Source of the DNA: Bacillota bacterium
GTDB taxonomy: Bacteria > Bacillota > Clostridia > Tissierellales > Peptoniphilaceae
NCBI GenBank assembly: GCA_023442775.1
Contig: JAEZXH010000001.1
Coordinates: forward strand, 1 to 64,000
Reading direction: 5' to 3'
DNA: 64,000 nt
A model generated the notes under the pieces. It was given only the letters and a program-made list of their open reading frames with translations. It did no database searches and was not told the origin of the DNA. Of this stretch, positions 41,011-50,337 are shown piece by piece. Numbering within the stretch: the stretch's first letter is position 1; every line of letters begins with the position of its first letter. The translations under genes were made by a program, and so were the position numbers.

Positions 41011-43284
41011 ATGAGCATCCGCGAAACGAAGAAGAAGTTCGATAGCGACGCCATCCTCCGTGGCCGTCCCCTCTACACCAAGGACCTGGCACCGAAGGAT
41101 TGTCTTCACATCGTCCTCTTGCGCAGTCCCCACCCCCACGCCAAGGTCAAGCGCGTCGACGCCAGCCGGGCGGAGAAACTCGAGGGATTCGTCGCCGCCT
41201 ACACCCACGACGACGTCCCGAAGGAACACTTCACCCTCGCCGGTCAATCCTACCCCGAACCCTCTCCCTACGACCGTCTCATCATCAATGACACCATGCG
41301 CTTTGTCGGCGACGTGGTGGCCATGGTGGTGGCGGAGGACGAGGCCACGGCAAGGCGCGCTCGGGACCTCATCAAGGTGGACTACGAGATTCTCCCCGCC
41401 TGTCTCGACCCGGAGAAGGCCACGGAAGGGCCGGTGATTCATCCCGAGCACCCCTTTATCCACCTGCCTCAACCCGTGGGGCACTACGACTTCGACAAGA
41501 ACATCGTCGGGGAACACCACATTCACTTTGGCGAGGACGTGGAGGAAGTCCTTCAACGCGCGGAGGTCGTCGTCGACGAAGTCTACCACACCCAGGCCCA
41601 GGCCCAGGCGATGATGGAGACCTTCCGCGCCTTTGCCACCTTGGACCAAGCCGGGCGACTCGTCGTCACTAGCTCCACCCAAGTCCCCTTCCACATCAAG
41701 CGTCAACTCGCCCGGGCTCTGAGCCTTCCCCCGTCGAAGGTGCGGGTCATCAAGCCCCGCATCGGCGGTGCCTTTGGGGCGAAACAGACCTCTGAAGCCG
41801 AAGTCTTCCCCGCCTTTGTCACCTTGAAGACCGGCCGTCCTTCCATGATCGTCTACGACCGAAAAGAGACCTTCATGGCGACGAACACCCGCCACGCCGC
41901 TCGATTGCGTGTCCGCCTCGGGGCGACGAAAGAAGGGGAGATTGAAGCCATCGCCATGGACGTCCTCTCGGATCAGGGCGCCTATGGGATTCACGCCTGG
42001 ACCACCTTAAAGCTCATGGGGGAAAAGGCCATGCCCCTCTACAACAAGGTGAAGGCCGCCGCCTTCGACGCCCGCGTGGTCTACACCAACAAGCAACCCG
42101 CCGGGGCCTTCCGTGGCTATGGCGCGACCCAAGGGTGTTTTGCCCTGGAGAGCGCGGTGAACGAACTGGCCCGTCGCCTTGCCATGGATCCCTTGGAGAT
42201 TCGGAAAAAGAACATCCTCAAAGAGGGAGAGCGGACCCTCGCCTTTGACAAGGAGATCCGCTCCTGTGCCCTGGACCGCTGCCTCGAAGAGGGGGCGCGT
42301 CGCATCGACTGGGAGACCTACCGCCACGGCGTGGAAGTGGCACCGGGGGTCATCCGTAGCGCCGGGATGGCCATCTCCATGCAGGGCTCGGGGATTGCCG
42401 CCATCGACACGGCAAACGCGGAGCTGAAGCTCAACGAAGAGGGGGACTACAACCTCTTCGTCTCCTGCACCGATGCCGGAACCGGCACCGACACCATCAT
42501 GCTCCAACTCGCCGCAGAAGTCCTCATGACCGACGTGGAGAACATCGCCATCACCACCGCGGATACGGACCTCACCCCCTACGACCCGGGCTCCTACGCC
42601 TCCAGCGGCGTCTACACCACGGGAAATGCGGTGGTCAACTGCGCCGAGAAGATGGTGGCCGCCATCAAGGAAGAGGCGGCGAAGATCTTCCAGTGCACCC
42701 CAGAAGAGGTGGAGTTCGACGGCACCACCCTCACCTATGGGGACAACTCCATGACCTTAAAGGACATGGCCACGAAGCGCACCGTGGGCATGGAGGGATG
42801 CACCATCTCCACCCGGGGATCCTTCGGAAACGACGACTCGCCGCCACCTTACATGGCGGGATTTGCCCTCGTGGACACGGACACCGCCACGGGAGAGGTG
42901 AAGGTGAAAAAATACGTGGGCATCGTCGACTGCGGGACGGTGATGAACCCAAATCTCGCCCGGGTCCAAACCGAGGGGGGCATCGTCCAAGGCATCGGCC
43001 TCGCCCTCTACGAAAAGGTGGATTACTCGCCGAAGGGGGCCTTCCAAAACAACTCCTTCGCCTCCTACACCATCCCCACCCGCCCGGACATCGGAGAGCT
43101 CGACGTGGACTTTTGCGAGAGCTATGAACCCACGGGACCCTTTGGGGCCAAGTCCATTGGAGAGATCGTCATCAACACCCCCTCTCCCGCCATCGCCGCC
43201 GCCGTCTCCGTGGCGACGAAGACGAGCCACCGCAGCCTTCCCATCACCTGCGAAGAGGTGCTCCTCGCCCTGGAAAATCATTGA
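41011..43284 (+). CDS. Xanthine dehydrogenase family molybdenum-binding subunit
   Basis: The 757-residue catalytic subunit binds the molybdopterin cofactor and hydroxylates a heterocycle or aldehyde. Cofactor motifs are visible: RIGGAFGAKQ near residue 250 (GGGFG in many relatives), GAFRGYGATQG near 368, and the proton-accepting glutamate region FGAKSIGEIVINTPSPAI near 715. Length and order match the bacterial XdhA/NdhL group. The substrate could be xanthine, hypoxanthine, nicotinate or another; no purine or nicotinate genes are nearby to decide. ATG 41011 follows GGAGGTGTGAG. It ends the operon, with a terminator about 55 bp on. Confidence 0.93.
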   Translation: MSIRETKKKFDSDAILRGRPLYTKDLAPKDCLHIVLLRSPHPHAKVKRVDASRAEKLEGFVAAYTHDDVPKEHFTLAGQSYPEPSPYDRLIINDTMRFVGDVVAMVVAEDEATARRARDLIKVDYEILPACLDPEKATEGPVIHPEHPFIHLPQPVGHYDFDKNIVGEHHIHFGEDVEEVLQRAEVVVDEVYHTQAQAQAMMETFRAFATLDQAGRLVVTSSTQVPFHIKRQLARALSLPPSKVRVIKPRIGGAFGAKQTSEAEVFPAFVTLKTGRPSMIVYDRKETFMATNTRHAARLRVRLGATKEGEIEAIAMDVLSDQGAYGIHAWTTLKLMGEKAMPLYNKVKAAAFDARVVYTNKQPAGAFRGYGATQGCFALESAVNELARRLAMDPLEIRKKNILKEGERTLAFDKEIRSCALDRCLEEGARRIDWETYRHGVEVAPGVIRSAGMAISMQGSGIAAIDTANAELKLNEEGDYNLFVSCTDAGTGTDTIMLQLAAEVLMTDVENIAITTADTDLTPYDPGSYASSGVYTTGNAVVNCAEKMVAAIKEEAAKIFQCTPEEVEFDGTTLTYGDNSMTLKDMATKRTVGMEGCTISTRGSFGNDDSPPPYMAGFALVDTDTATGEVKVKKYVGIVDCGTVMNPNLARVQTEGGIVQGIGLALYEKVDYSPKGAFQNNSFASYTIPTRPDIGELDVDFCESYEPTGPFGAKSIGEIVINTPSPAIAAAVSVATKTSHRSLPITCEEVLLALENH

Positions 43285-43337
43285 GGGAAAACTTTTCTGT
43301 TAAAATTCTAAGGTTTTGTTAATATTTTGTGACGAAA

Positions 43338-43367
43338 GGGGCTCTTCCGCTTAGGAAAGCCCTTTTT
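43338..43367 (+). terminator. Terminator of the molybdenum hydroxylase operon
   Basis: GGGGCTCTTCC pairs with GGAAAGCCC across a GCTTA loop with one mismatch, then TTTTT (43363-43367). The next promoter's TGTGG begins at the last T. Confidence 0.65.
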
Positions 43368-43377
43368 GTGGTATATT
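43367..43377 (+). promoter_or_regulatory. Extended -10 promoter of the large SLH protein gene
   Basis: TGTGGTATATT, an extended -10 of the same TGTGG type as at 39739 and 47894. It is abutted to the preceding terminator. The leader to ATG 43425 is about 40 bases, with AGGAGGT. Confidence 0.6.
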
Positions 43378-43424
43378 GAGAGTAGAGAACGTGAATCTTT
43401 TGGAAGCATGTAGGAGGTATTCTC

Positions 43425-45950
43425 ATGACACGCATGAACCGCAAGAGCTTCCTCATCCTGACTTTGGTCCTCGTCTTTGCAATGGCAGGTACTGTCTTTG
43501 CAGCGAGCTTCTCCGACACGTCGGGACACTGGGCTGCGGCCTACATCAACTACGCCGCAGATAAAAAGCTCATCGAGGGATACGAAAACGGAACCTTCCG
43601 CCCAGACAACAACATCACCCGCGCGGAATTCTACACCATGGTGAACCGCTTCGCGAACTTCACCGCCACCACCCCCACCCACTTCAGTGATGTGAAGAGT
43701 GGTTCCTGGTACGCCGACGCCGTCTCCCGCGCCGTTGCAGCAGGCTACATCAAGGACTCCACTGGAGCCCTCTATCCAGATCGGGCCATGGATCGGGACG
43801 AAGCCGCACGCATTATCGCCACGATCTACGCATTACCCCACAACCCGGTCCGTGTCAACGGTTTTCGCGATGCTTCGGCAATCACCAACAAGGCAGAAGT
43901 GGGAGCCCTCGTCGCTCGCAGAGTCTTAAACGGCTATCCCGATGGGACCTTTAAGCCCAACGGCTCCATCACCCGCGCAGAATTTGCAAAGATTCTCTAC
44001 ACCGCCGCCAACGAGCTCGGCGCCCCGAAGGCTCCCACGGCTCCTGTGAAGAAGCCCACGACGAGCAACTGCCCCTACATCAGTGAGCTTAAGCTCGCCA
44101 TCAACCGTGGGGAAGAAACACTGCGCCGCTACAACGCCACCACCGCACAGAGAACCGAACTTCAACGCGCCATCGACGCCGCCAAGGCCATGGTGGACCG
44201 TTCGGAAAATCCCCTCTATGTGACCAATGGCACTTACTACACGACGAACCGCACCGGCTACTACTCAACCACCCTTGGCACCGAGTACATCTACGCCGGC
44301 CGTAGCTTCACTGGAGAACAAGACTTCTACAACTACTACCGTGGACAAGGCTTCTCCGACAGCTACATCAGCACCATCTGGCGCCTCGCAGAACCTCGCA
44401 CCGCCTATGTGCCCCTCTCGGGATACAGAGACTTCGAGGACTTCTACCGCGCCTACGCCGCCACCTACAACTACGATCGCGCCGCCGCCCTTCGCGCTTG
44501 GCAAGGGACCACCATCACCTGCCCCTACAGCCGCGATGAAATCTACGCCGCCCGCGACCGCATCGACCGCGCCATCGGCGCAATCACCGGCACCTATCGC
44601 CCCGGCATCGGAAGCATCGAAGTCCGCTTCGTGGACCGTGGCACCATCTACGCCCGCACCTACGTCTCCTATGGACAGGGCGCTCGCGTGACCCCGGACC
44701 CCTACCGCAGCGGCTACCGCTTCCTCGGGTGGTCTTACAGCCCCAACGGACGCATCGTCGACCCGGCGCGTGAATCCATCTATCGCGATACGACATTCTA
44801 CGCCGTCTGGAGTGACTACGCCCCCGTCACCCGTTACAACATCCTTGTGGAAAACGGCTATGCAAAAGTGAATGACCACATCGTCACCACGGCGAAGAAG
44901 GGCGATCCCATCACCATCGTCGCCACGGTGCCCAAGGACAAGGAATTTGTGAAGTGGGAAAGTGACAACATCACCTTCAAGGACCTCAAGAGTCCCACTG
45001 CCACCTTCTTCATGCCCGACCGCGACGTGAAGGTGAAGGCCGTCCTGCAAGACAAGACCGTCGTCACCCCGCCAGGGGATGAAAAACCTGGTGAATATAA
45101 AATCTTTGTGCAAGGTGGCACCGCAAGCAAGACAACAGCAAAACCAGGAGAGTTGATTACAGTGACTCTGGACGAGTCGGCAATTCCAAAGGGAAAAGTA
45201 TTTGCAGGATGGAGCACTTCTGGTTTGATTTTAGATAATCCGAAGGGTAAGGTCGTTAAACTGACAATGCCTAATCGTAACGTCACGATTGTGGCACTGT
45301 ACGAGGATGAAAACTCCCAAGGGCACAAGGTCACAGTCACGAAGGGAACGGCAACTCCTAGCATTGCGAAGGCGGGAGAGTATGTTCAAATTGAGGCCGA
45401 AGCTCCCCAGGCAGGGTTTGTATTCAAAGAATGGAAAGCCCCTGAAAATATTATCTTGAGAGATAAAAACCAAATGGCGACTCAGTTTGTTATGCCCGAT
45501 GGAGACGTCACGGTTGAGGCAATCTATGTAAAAGATCCTGCGATTGAAGTCAAAGCTGCACTGGAGGATGAAATCACAGCTTTAGGGGCGACATTGCAAG
45601 ACCCATTTACACCTCGGTATTCTAAGGATGGAGTTTCTTTGACCCTCGTATTTAAGGAAGAGAAGGGGGATACGAAGCTTTCTGAAATTAAAAATACTGG
45701 GATGATGACAACACTCGAGAAGTTTATTAAGGCCCAGGGAGTGGAAACCATCAATGGGGAAAAGGTCACTGGGAAAACCTCTGATGAACTGAAAGCGATG
45801 TTGCTAAAGAAAGTGGGACAGCGCGTTCCTCTCTCTACTGGAACGCTTAATGATTTGGCAAGGACAGATGTGTCCTTCTATTTGGAAGGAAAGAAGGACG
45901 GTGTTCCTTATCGAGTGTGGATACCTGTGCGTGGAGCGATTCAGAAATAA
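43425..45950 (+). CDS. Large SLH-domain surface protein with InlB-type repeats
   Basis: The 841-residue protein has a signal peptide (ending GTVFAA), three SLH repeats (about 28-200, e.g. GHWAAAYINYAADKKLIEGY), a Tyr/Arg-rich middle region (about 210-390) of unknown function, an InlB B-repeat-like unit with GYRFLGWSYSPNGRIV near 430, and three further units each ending FFMPDRDVKVKAV, LTMPNRNVTIVAL and FVMPDGDVTVEAI. A final 130-residue domain is unknown. From about 45095 the DNA turns AT-richer and codon use changes, so the C-terminal 280 residues look newly joined. ATG 43425 has AGGAGGT upstream; a second Met three codons on is possible. Confidence 0.88.
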   Translation: MTRMNRKSFLILTLVLVFAMAGTVFAASFSDTSGHWAAAYINYAADKKLIEGYENGTFRPDNNITRAEFYTMVNRFANFTATTPTHFSDVKSGSWYADAVSRAVAAGYIKDSTGALYPDRAMDRDEAARIIATIYALPHNPVRVNGFRDASAITNKAEVGALVARRVLNGYPDGTFKPNGSITRAEFAKILYTAANELGAPKAPTAPVKKPTTSNCPYISELKLAINRGEETLRRYNATTAQRTELQRAIDAAKAMVDRSENPLYVTNGTYYTTNRTGYYSTTLGTEYIYAGRSFTGEQDFYNYYRGQGFSDSYISTIWRLAEPRTAYVPLSGYRDFEDFYRAYAATYNYDRAAALRAWQGTTITCPYSRDEIYAARDRIDRAIGAITGTYRPGIGSIEVRFVDRGTIYARTYVSYGQGARVTPDPYRSGYRFLGWSYSPNGRIVDPARESIYRDTTFYAVWSDYAPVTRYNILVENGYAKVNDHIVTTAKKGDPITIVATVPKDKEFVKWESDNITFKDLKSPTATFFMPDRDVKVKAVLQDKTVVTPPGDEKPGEYKIFVQGGTASKTTAKPGELITVTLDESAIPKGKVFAGWSTSGLILDNPKGKVVKLTMPNRNVTIVALYEDENSQGHKVTVTKGTATPSIAKAGEYVQIEAEAPQAGFVFKEWKAPENIILRDKNQMATQFVMPDGDVTVEAIYVKDPAIEVKAALEDEITALGATLQDPFTPRYSKDGVSLTLVFKEEKGDTKLSEIKNTGMMTTLEKFIKAQGVETINGEKVTGKTSDELKAMLLKKVGQRVPLSTGTLNDLARTDVSFYLEGKKDGVPYRVWIPVRGAIQK

Positions 45951-45981
45951 AAAAGAAGTCCCCTCAGGGGACTTCTTTTTT
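45951..45981 (+). terminator. Perfect terminator after the SLH protein gene
   Basis: AAAAGAAGTCCCC (45951-45963), TCA, GGGGACTTCTTTT (45967-45979): 13 pairs, T-run follows. Confidence 0.85.
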
Positions 45982-45993
45982 AGTGTTTGGTGA

Positions 45994-46020
45994 AGAAAAA
46001 AAGAACCCCGAGGGGTTCTT
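45994..46020 (-). terminator. Terminator of the copper-amine-oxidase-N operon
   Basis: On the minus strand GAACCCC-T-CGGGGTTC is followed by a run of seven T's. It lies 11 bp after the stop at 46031. Confidence 0.7.
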
Positions 46021-46030
46021 TTTAATTTCC

Positions 46031-46993
46031 TTATTTATTCCCTTGACTCAGGCGTTGGAAGAGGTTCGAGACGGGGTCACTGGATTTTTTGTTGAAGTAG
46101 TTGGCGATGGAGGAGTCGGGGGTGTATTTCACGTTTTGAATCGAGGCGTCGAGGGCGCGGGAGAGTTCCTTGGTGACGAAGGAGTATTGGGTGAGTTCTT
46201 CCACGAGTTTGTTCGCGGCGGTGGCGTCGTTTAAGAGGAAGGCTTCCTTAAACTTCTCCATCATGGGAGGAATGCGGTCCGCAGCTTGGACGTAGAGTTC
46301 CTGGACTTGGGCGAAGCGTGGGGGCGCTTGAAGTTCCTTGGCCCGGCCGGCGGCGGCGTTGATCTTAAAGGACAAGTCGGTGAGGGAGCGGACGAGGGCC
46401 GGGTCGGTGTAGTTCTTCGACTGGAAGACTTGTTCCCGGAAAGTCTTTAAGAGGCTCGCCAGTTCCCGTTGGTTGGCGTCGAAGGCCTCGAGGTAGGTCC
46501 GGTCTTCGGCGGCGAGGCTCGAGAGGTCGCGTCCCGTCAAAAGAGAGGGCTCGTCGGTGATGTTGACCTTCCGCGCTTCGGCACTCATAAGCATGACAGT
46601 GTAGGTTTCTTGATCCCAGAAGACCCGTGCGCCGAGGTTTTCCGACACGAAGCGCAGGGGCACCATGGTGCGCTCGCCTTCAATGAAGGGGGCGACGTCG
46701 AGTTCCTTGTTTTTGCCGCGGACCGTGGCGGTCTTGTTGCCGATGACGAGGCGAATCTGCCCGTCTTTTTCCACGACGGCGGTGCGGGTGTTGTTCTCCC
46801 AGCTCACCTTGTAGCCCATGGCTTCAGAGAGGAAGCGCAAGGGGACGAAGGTGCGGTCGTCTTTGATGATGGGATCCACGTCGGTTTGCACCGGGACGCC
46901 GTTGTAGGTGATGCTCACACGGGGGTGGGCAAAGGCGACGGTGGGGACGAGGGAGAGGATGGCGACGGCGGTAGCGATGGTTTTGCGTTTCAT
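46031..46993 (-). CDS. Secreted protein with copper amine oxidase N-terminal domains
   Basis: The 320-residue protein has a signal peptide (cleavage near AFA-HP) and two copies of the copper amine oxidase N-terminal-like repeat (about 25-140): DDRTFVPLRFLSEAMGYKV then GERTMVPLRFVSENLGARV. These small domains are common on surface proteins of clostridia and carry no oxidase activity. The rest (about 150-320) is predicted helical, perhaps coiled. It lies 9 bp after the lipoprotein gene, in one operon. ATG 46993 has AAGGAGGT upstream. Its role on the cell surface is unknown. Confidence 0.83.
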   Translation of the reverse strand: MKRKTIATAVAILSLVPTVAFAHPRVSITYNGVPVQTDVDPIIKDDRTFVPLRFLSEAMGYKVSWENNTRTAVVEKDGQIRLVIGNKTATVRGKNKELDVAPFIEGERTMVPLRFVSENLGARVFWDQETYTVMLMSAEARKVNITDEPSLLTGRDLSSLAAEDRTYLEAFDANQRELASLLKTFREQVFQSKNYTDPALVRSLTDLSFKINAAAGRAKELQAPPRFAQVQELYVQAADRIPPMMEKFKEAFLLNDATAANKLVEELTQYSFVTKELSRALDASIQNVKYTPDSSIANYFNKKSSDPVSNLFQRLSQGNK

Positions 46994-47002
46994 AATACCT
47001 CC

Positions 47003-47827
47003 TTAGCGGTTGTTGGTGTCGTCGGAATCGTTGGTGTCGGAGGAAGAGCTGCGGCGCGAGGAGTCGCTGGACTTGGAAGAGGTCGAGGAACTGGAGCTCT
47101 TCCGGCTCGAGGACGTGTCCTCCTCATCGTCGGAGCTTCTGCGACTGGAAGTTTTTTCGGTGGTGGACTTGGAGGACGTCTTTTCCCCGTCGGTGCTCTT
47201 CGAGGAAGAGGACTTTTCAGAGCTGGTGCTCTTCGTGGCGTTATTCTTCGTGGTCTTTTCCGAATCCTTGTCTTCGGAGCTCTCGGAGCGCTTCGATTCC
47301 TTGGCTTTTTCTGCGGCTTCGCGCTCTTTAGCCTCTCGGTCGGCGCGCTCCTGACTCGTTTCATCGTCCTTGTTGTAGGTCTTTCTCACGTAGTCGAGAA
47401 TCGTGTCGTTTTCCGGGGCCACGGCGATGGCGGGCATCTCGTTGGTGGTGGGCACCACGTTGCCCTCTTCGTCGTCGTGATAGAAAAGGAGATATTCCGT
47501 ATTCGAGGAGAGTCCCTTGGGCATGTCGAATTCAATGTTGGACAAGGAGCCCTTGTAGTTGGCGAGAATCTTCAGTTCCTGGGCTTGATCACCGAGTTGG
47601 GTGAGCTTGACCCGAGCGATGTAGTCCGATTCACTCATGAGGTTTCTCAGCTCCGTGCGGCTGAGGGCCTCGGACTGGTCGGCGGGGGCACTGGCGGCGG
47701 GGTCGACGGCCTGTCCCGCGACGGCTTGTTTGGGTGTGGTGTCTTGCTGGTTGGTGCTCGCCTGTTGGCCACATCCCGCTGCGACGAGGGCAAGGGCCAA
47801 GCACAGGGCACTGGTTGAGGTTTTCAT
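47003..47827 (-). CDS. Lipoprotein with a serine-rich charged tail
   Basis: The 274-residue protein has a lipobox LVAAGC (cysteine at residue 19). A globular region spans about 50-150 (SDYIARVKLTQLGDQAQEL and TEYLLFYHDDEEGNVVP), resembling small secreted domains that I cannot name. From about 155 on come E/K-rich and then S/D/T/K-rich runs of more than 100 residues. The tail is low complexity and probably extended. ATG 47827 follows AGGGAGGAA. It is the first gene of an operon with the copper-amine-oxidase-N protein, so both likely work at the envelope. Confidence 0.75.
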   Translation of the reverse strand: MKTSTSALCLALALVAAGCGQQASTNQQDTTPKQAVAGQAVDPAASAPADQSEALSRTELRNLMSESDYIARVKLTQLGDQAQELKILANYKGSLSNIEFDMPKGLSSNTEYLLFYHDDEEGNVVPTTNEMPAIAVAPENDTILDYVRKTYNKDDETSQERADREAKEREAAEKAKESKRSESSEDKDSEKTTKNNATKSTSSEKSSSSKSTDGEKTSSKSTTEKTSSRRSSDDEEDTSSSRKSSSSSTSSKSSDSSRRSSSSDTNDSDDTNNR

Positions 47828-47893
47828 GAATGTTCCTCCCTTGTTCCGTGTTCTTCTCTCATTATAGCATAGCCTGGGGGAGTAGGGGTTTCA

Positions 47894-47904
47894 TGTGGTA
47901 TAAT
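47894..47904 (+). promoter_or_regulatory. Extended -10 promoter giving a nearly leaderless cca transcript
   Basis: TGTGGTATAAT (TATAAT at 47899-47904). Transcription about 7 bases on would begin near G47911, which is itself a GTG in frame with cca, nine bases before ATG 47920. Confidence 0.65.
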
Positions 47905-47919
47905 AAGGGCGTGATTCAT

Positions 47920-49020
47920 ATGAACATTCCCAAGGATTGGCAGGAGCTTCTTGAAACATTTGAAGAAAGGGGATTTCGTGCCCTCGTCGTCGGGGGTGCG
48001 GTGCGTGATCTCCTCCTGGGTCGCCGGGTCTATGACCTCGATGTGGCGACGTCGGCGCGGCCCGAGGAGGTCACCGAGATTCTCCACGATACGATGAACC
48101 TTCGTCATGCGAAGTACGGCGCGGCGAAGGGGTCTTTTCGTGGGATGAGCCTTGAGGTGAGTACCTTTCGTCGCGACGTGTACCGAGGGGACCGTCATCC
48201 CGAGGTGGTCTTTCTCGAGTCCTTCGAAGAAGAGGTCCATCGCCGAGATTTTACGGCAAACGCCATGGGCCTCGATGCGAGGGGGCTCCTCCACGATCCC
48301 CTTGGGGGACTAGAAGATTTAAGGCACAGGACCCTTCGCCTCATTGGAGAGAAGGAAGCGCGTTTTTCCGAAGACCCCTTGCGCCTCTTACGCCTCGTGC
48401 GGTTTCGAAGCACCCTTGGGTTTTCAATCGAAGAGGAGACCGAGGCGGCGTTTTGCGCCACCTGGCCCCTCGTCAACACCCTCTCCACAGAGCGCACCTC
48501 CGAGGAACTCTTTCGGTTGCTCCTCGGAGGCGAGGTCGACGACACGGTGGCGTGGATGGAGGAGAGGGGATGTTTTGATGCTCTTCTCGGGCCGAAGAGG
48601 CGAGAGGGGCTGACAAAGAGACTGGGGGCCCTCCCGGGCGACGGACTCTTGCGCCTTGGAGGATTGTGTCTTCTCCTTGGACGGCTCTTCCCCGAGGTGA
48701 CGGTGCCGCGGAGTCGGCGACGAGAGAAAGGGGCCATGAGAGAATTGGTGAACGCTCCGCCGCCTCCCGGGGAGGAAGGGCCCTGGCTTCGAAGACACGA
48801 GAGCCGGGGCCGTGAACTCCTCTCTTGGATGGGAAGAGAACTTCCACCCCTTGAAGAACTGGCCCTCACCGGGGAGGATGTGCGCCGTCTCGGGGTGCCC
48901 CAGGGTGCAGAGATTGGACGATGGCTTAAGAGATTACAGACCCTCGTGGATTGCGGGGAGATTGAGAATAAGAAAGAGGCGCTTTGTGCGCGTGTAAGAT
49001 TGGAGAGAGAAGATGGCTAG
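47920..49020 (+). CDS. cca: CCA tRNA nucleotidyltransferase / polyA polymerase family
   Basis: The enzyme adds or repairs the 3' CCA of tRNAs. The 366-residue protein has the class II nucleotidyltransferase opening LVVGGAVRDLLLGRRVYDLD with the metal carboxylates, the RRDFTANAMGLD motif, and the helical neck with EDPLRLLRLVRF. It is short at the C-terminus relative to some members. ATG 47920 is taken as start; GTG 47911 in the same frame may be the first base of the mRNA. An AAGGG lies before ATG 47920 but would be missing from a transcript starting at 47911. It overlaps glmM by 8 bp. Confidence 0.9.
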   Translation: MNIPKDWQELLETFEERGFRALVVGGAVRDLLLGRRVYDLDVATSARPEEVTEILHDTMNLRHAKYGAAKGSFRGMSLEVSTFRRDVYRGDRHPEVVFLESFEEEVHRRDFTANAMGLDARGLLHDPLGGLEDLRHRTLRLIGEKEARFSEDPLRLLRLVRFRSTLGFSIEEETEAAFCATWPLVNTLSTERTSEELFRLLLGGEVDDTVAWMEERGCFDALLGPKRREGLTKRLGALPGDGLLRLGGLCLLLGRLFPEVTVPRSRRREKGAMRELVNAPPPPGEEGPWLRRHESRGRELLSWMGRELPPLEELALTGEDVRRLGVPQGAEIGRWLKRLQTLVDCGEIENKKEALCARVRLEREDG

Positions 49021-50335
49021 ACGTTTTGGAACCGATGGAATCCGGGGGATTGCCGGGAAAGAACTCACCATGGACTTGGCCCTTCGTCTGGGCCGCGCCG
49101 CGGGCCACGTCCTGGGAGATGGGGGCGGAAAGGTCCTCATCGGTCGGGACACCCGCGCCTCTGGAGAGGCCTTGGAGAACGCCCTCGCCGCTGGGTTTCA
49201 GAGTGTGGGCTATGACGTAGAACGCCTCGGGGTGGTGCCCACTCCTGCGGTGGCCTATCTGACGAGTCGCTCCGACGCCGTGGCGGGTTGCGTCATCTCC
49301 GCCTCCCACAATCCCTACAACTACAACGGCATCAAGATCTTTTCCTCGGAAGGGTTCAAGCTCCCCGACGAGGTGGAGGACGCCATTGAAGAACTCCTCG
49401 ACGCCGAGGTGGAGGAGGGTCCGCGCTTTGGGACGGAGCTTCCTAGTCATGGGGTGGAGGACTACATCGCCCACCTCCTCTCGGATTGCGCCGACCTCTC
49501 GGGGTTGACCGTGGCCATCGACTGCGCCAACGGAGCCCTCTCGGGGATTGCCCACCGGGTCCTCGCAGAGGCTGGGGCGGAGGTCATCGCCTCCCACGAA
49601 GACCCGGACGGGGAGAACATCAACGCCAACTGTGGGTCCACCCACCCCGAGGTGATTCGAGACCTGGTCCTCGCCACCGGTGCCGACGCGGGCCTCTCCT
49701 TTGACGGGGATGCGGACCGGGTCATCGCCGTGGACGAGAAGGGTAACCTCTTCGACGGAGACCACATCCTCGCCGCCCTCGCTCAAGGCATGAAGCGGAA
49801 GGGACAACTCGCAGGCAATGCCCTCGTCGGGACAGTGATGACCAACATCGGCCTCGACCGGTACTTGGAAGATCTCGGCGTCGGCCTGGTAAAGGCGAAG
49901 GTCGGGGACCGCTACGTCTTGGAGGAGATGAAGAAAGGAGGCTTCGTCCTCGGTGGGGAGCAGTCGGGGCACATCATCGCCCTGGAGAAGAACACCACGG
50001 GAGATGGCCTCGCCACGGGACTCATGCTCCTATCCCTCGCCGGGGAAGAGAAGCGCCCCCTCTCGGAACTCAACGAACTCATGGTGAGCTACCCTCAAGT
50101 CCTCGTCAACGCCAAGGTGAAGACGGAGAACAAGCACAGTTACATGGAGGTTGCCTCCATCGCCGAGGCCATCGCCGAGATTGAAGCGCGGTTCCAAGGA
50201 GAGGGCCGCGTCCTCATTCGCCCCTCGGGGACCGAGCCCTTGGTCCGCGTCATGATTGAGGGAAAGGACCAGGAGGTCCTCACCCGAGAAGCGAACGCCC
50301 TTGCAGCACTCATCGAAGAACACCTAGGAGGTTGA
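49013..50335 (+). CDS. glmM: Phosphoglucosamine mutase
   Basis: GlmM converts glucosamine-6-phosphate to glucosamine-1-phosphate for peptidoglycan synthesis. The 440-residue protein has the metal/active-site segments in order: FGTDGIRG, the phosphorylated serine in SASHNPYNYNGIK (S98), the Mg loop DGDADRV near 238, the sugar-binding GGEQSGH and the phosphate-binding RPSGTEPLVRVM. The length is that of the family. ATG 49013 lies inside the end of cca. It is an essential enzyme in a housekeeping operon. Confidence 0.96.
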   Translation: MARRFGTDGIRGIAGKELTMDLALRLGRAAGHVLGDGGGKVLIGRDTRASGEALENALAAGFQSVGYDVERLGVVPTPAVAYLTSRSDAVAGCVISASHNPYNYNGIKIFSSEGFKLPDEVEDAIEELLDAEVEEGPRFGTELPSHGVEDYIAHLLSDCADLSGLTVAIDCANGALSGIAHRVLAEAGAEVIASHEDPDGENINANCGSTHPEVIRDLVLATGADAGLSFDGDADRVIAVDEKGNLFDGDHILAALAQGMKRKGQLAGNALVGTVMTNIGLDRYLEDLGVGLVKAKVGDRYVLEEMKKGGFVLGGEQSGHIIALEKNTTGDGLATGLMLLSLAGEEKRPLSELNELMVSYPQVLVNAKVKTENKHSYMEVASIAEAIAEIEARFQGEGRVLIRPSGTEPLVRVMIEGKDQEVLTREANALAALIEEHLGG

Positions 50336-50337
50336 AC

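Noticed and set aside
46469..47818. Open frame of 449 codons antisense to the lipoprotein and CuAO-N genes
   Set aside because: It spans two real genes, and its low-complexity Gly/Val-rich sequence comes from the serine-rich tail of the other strand.
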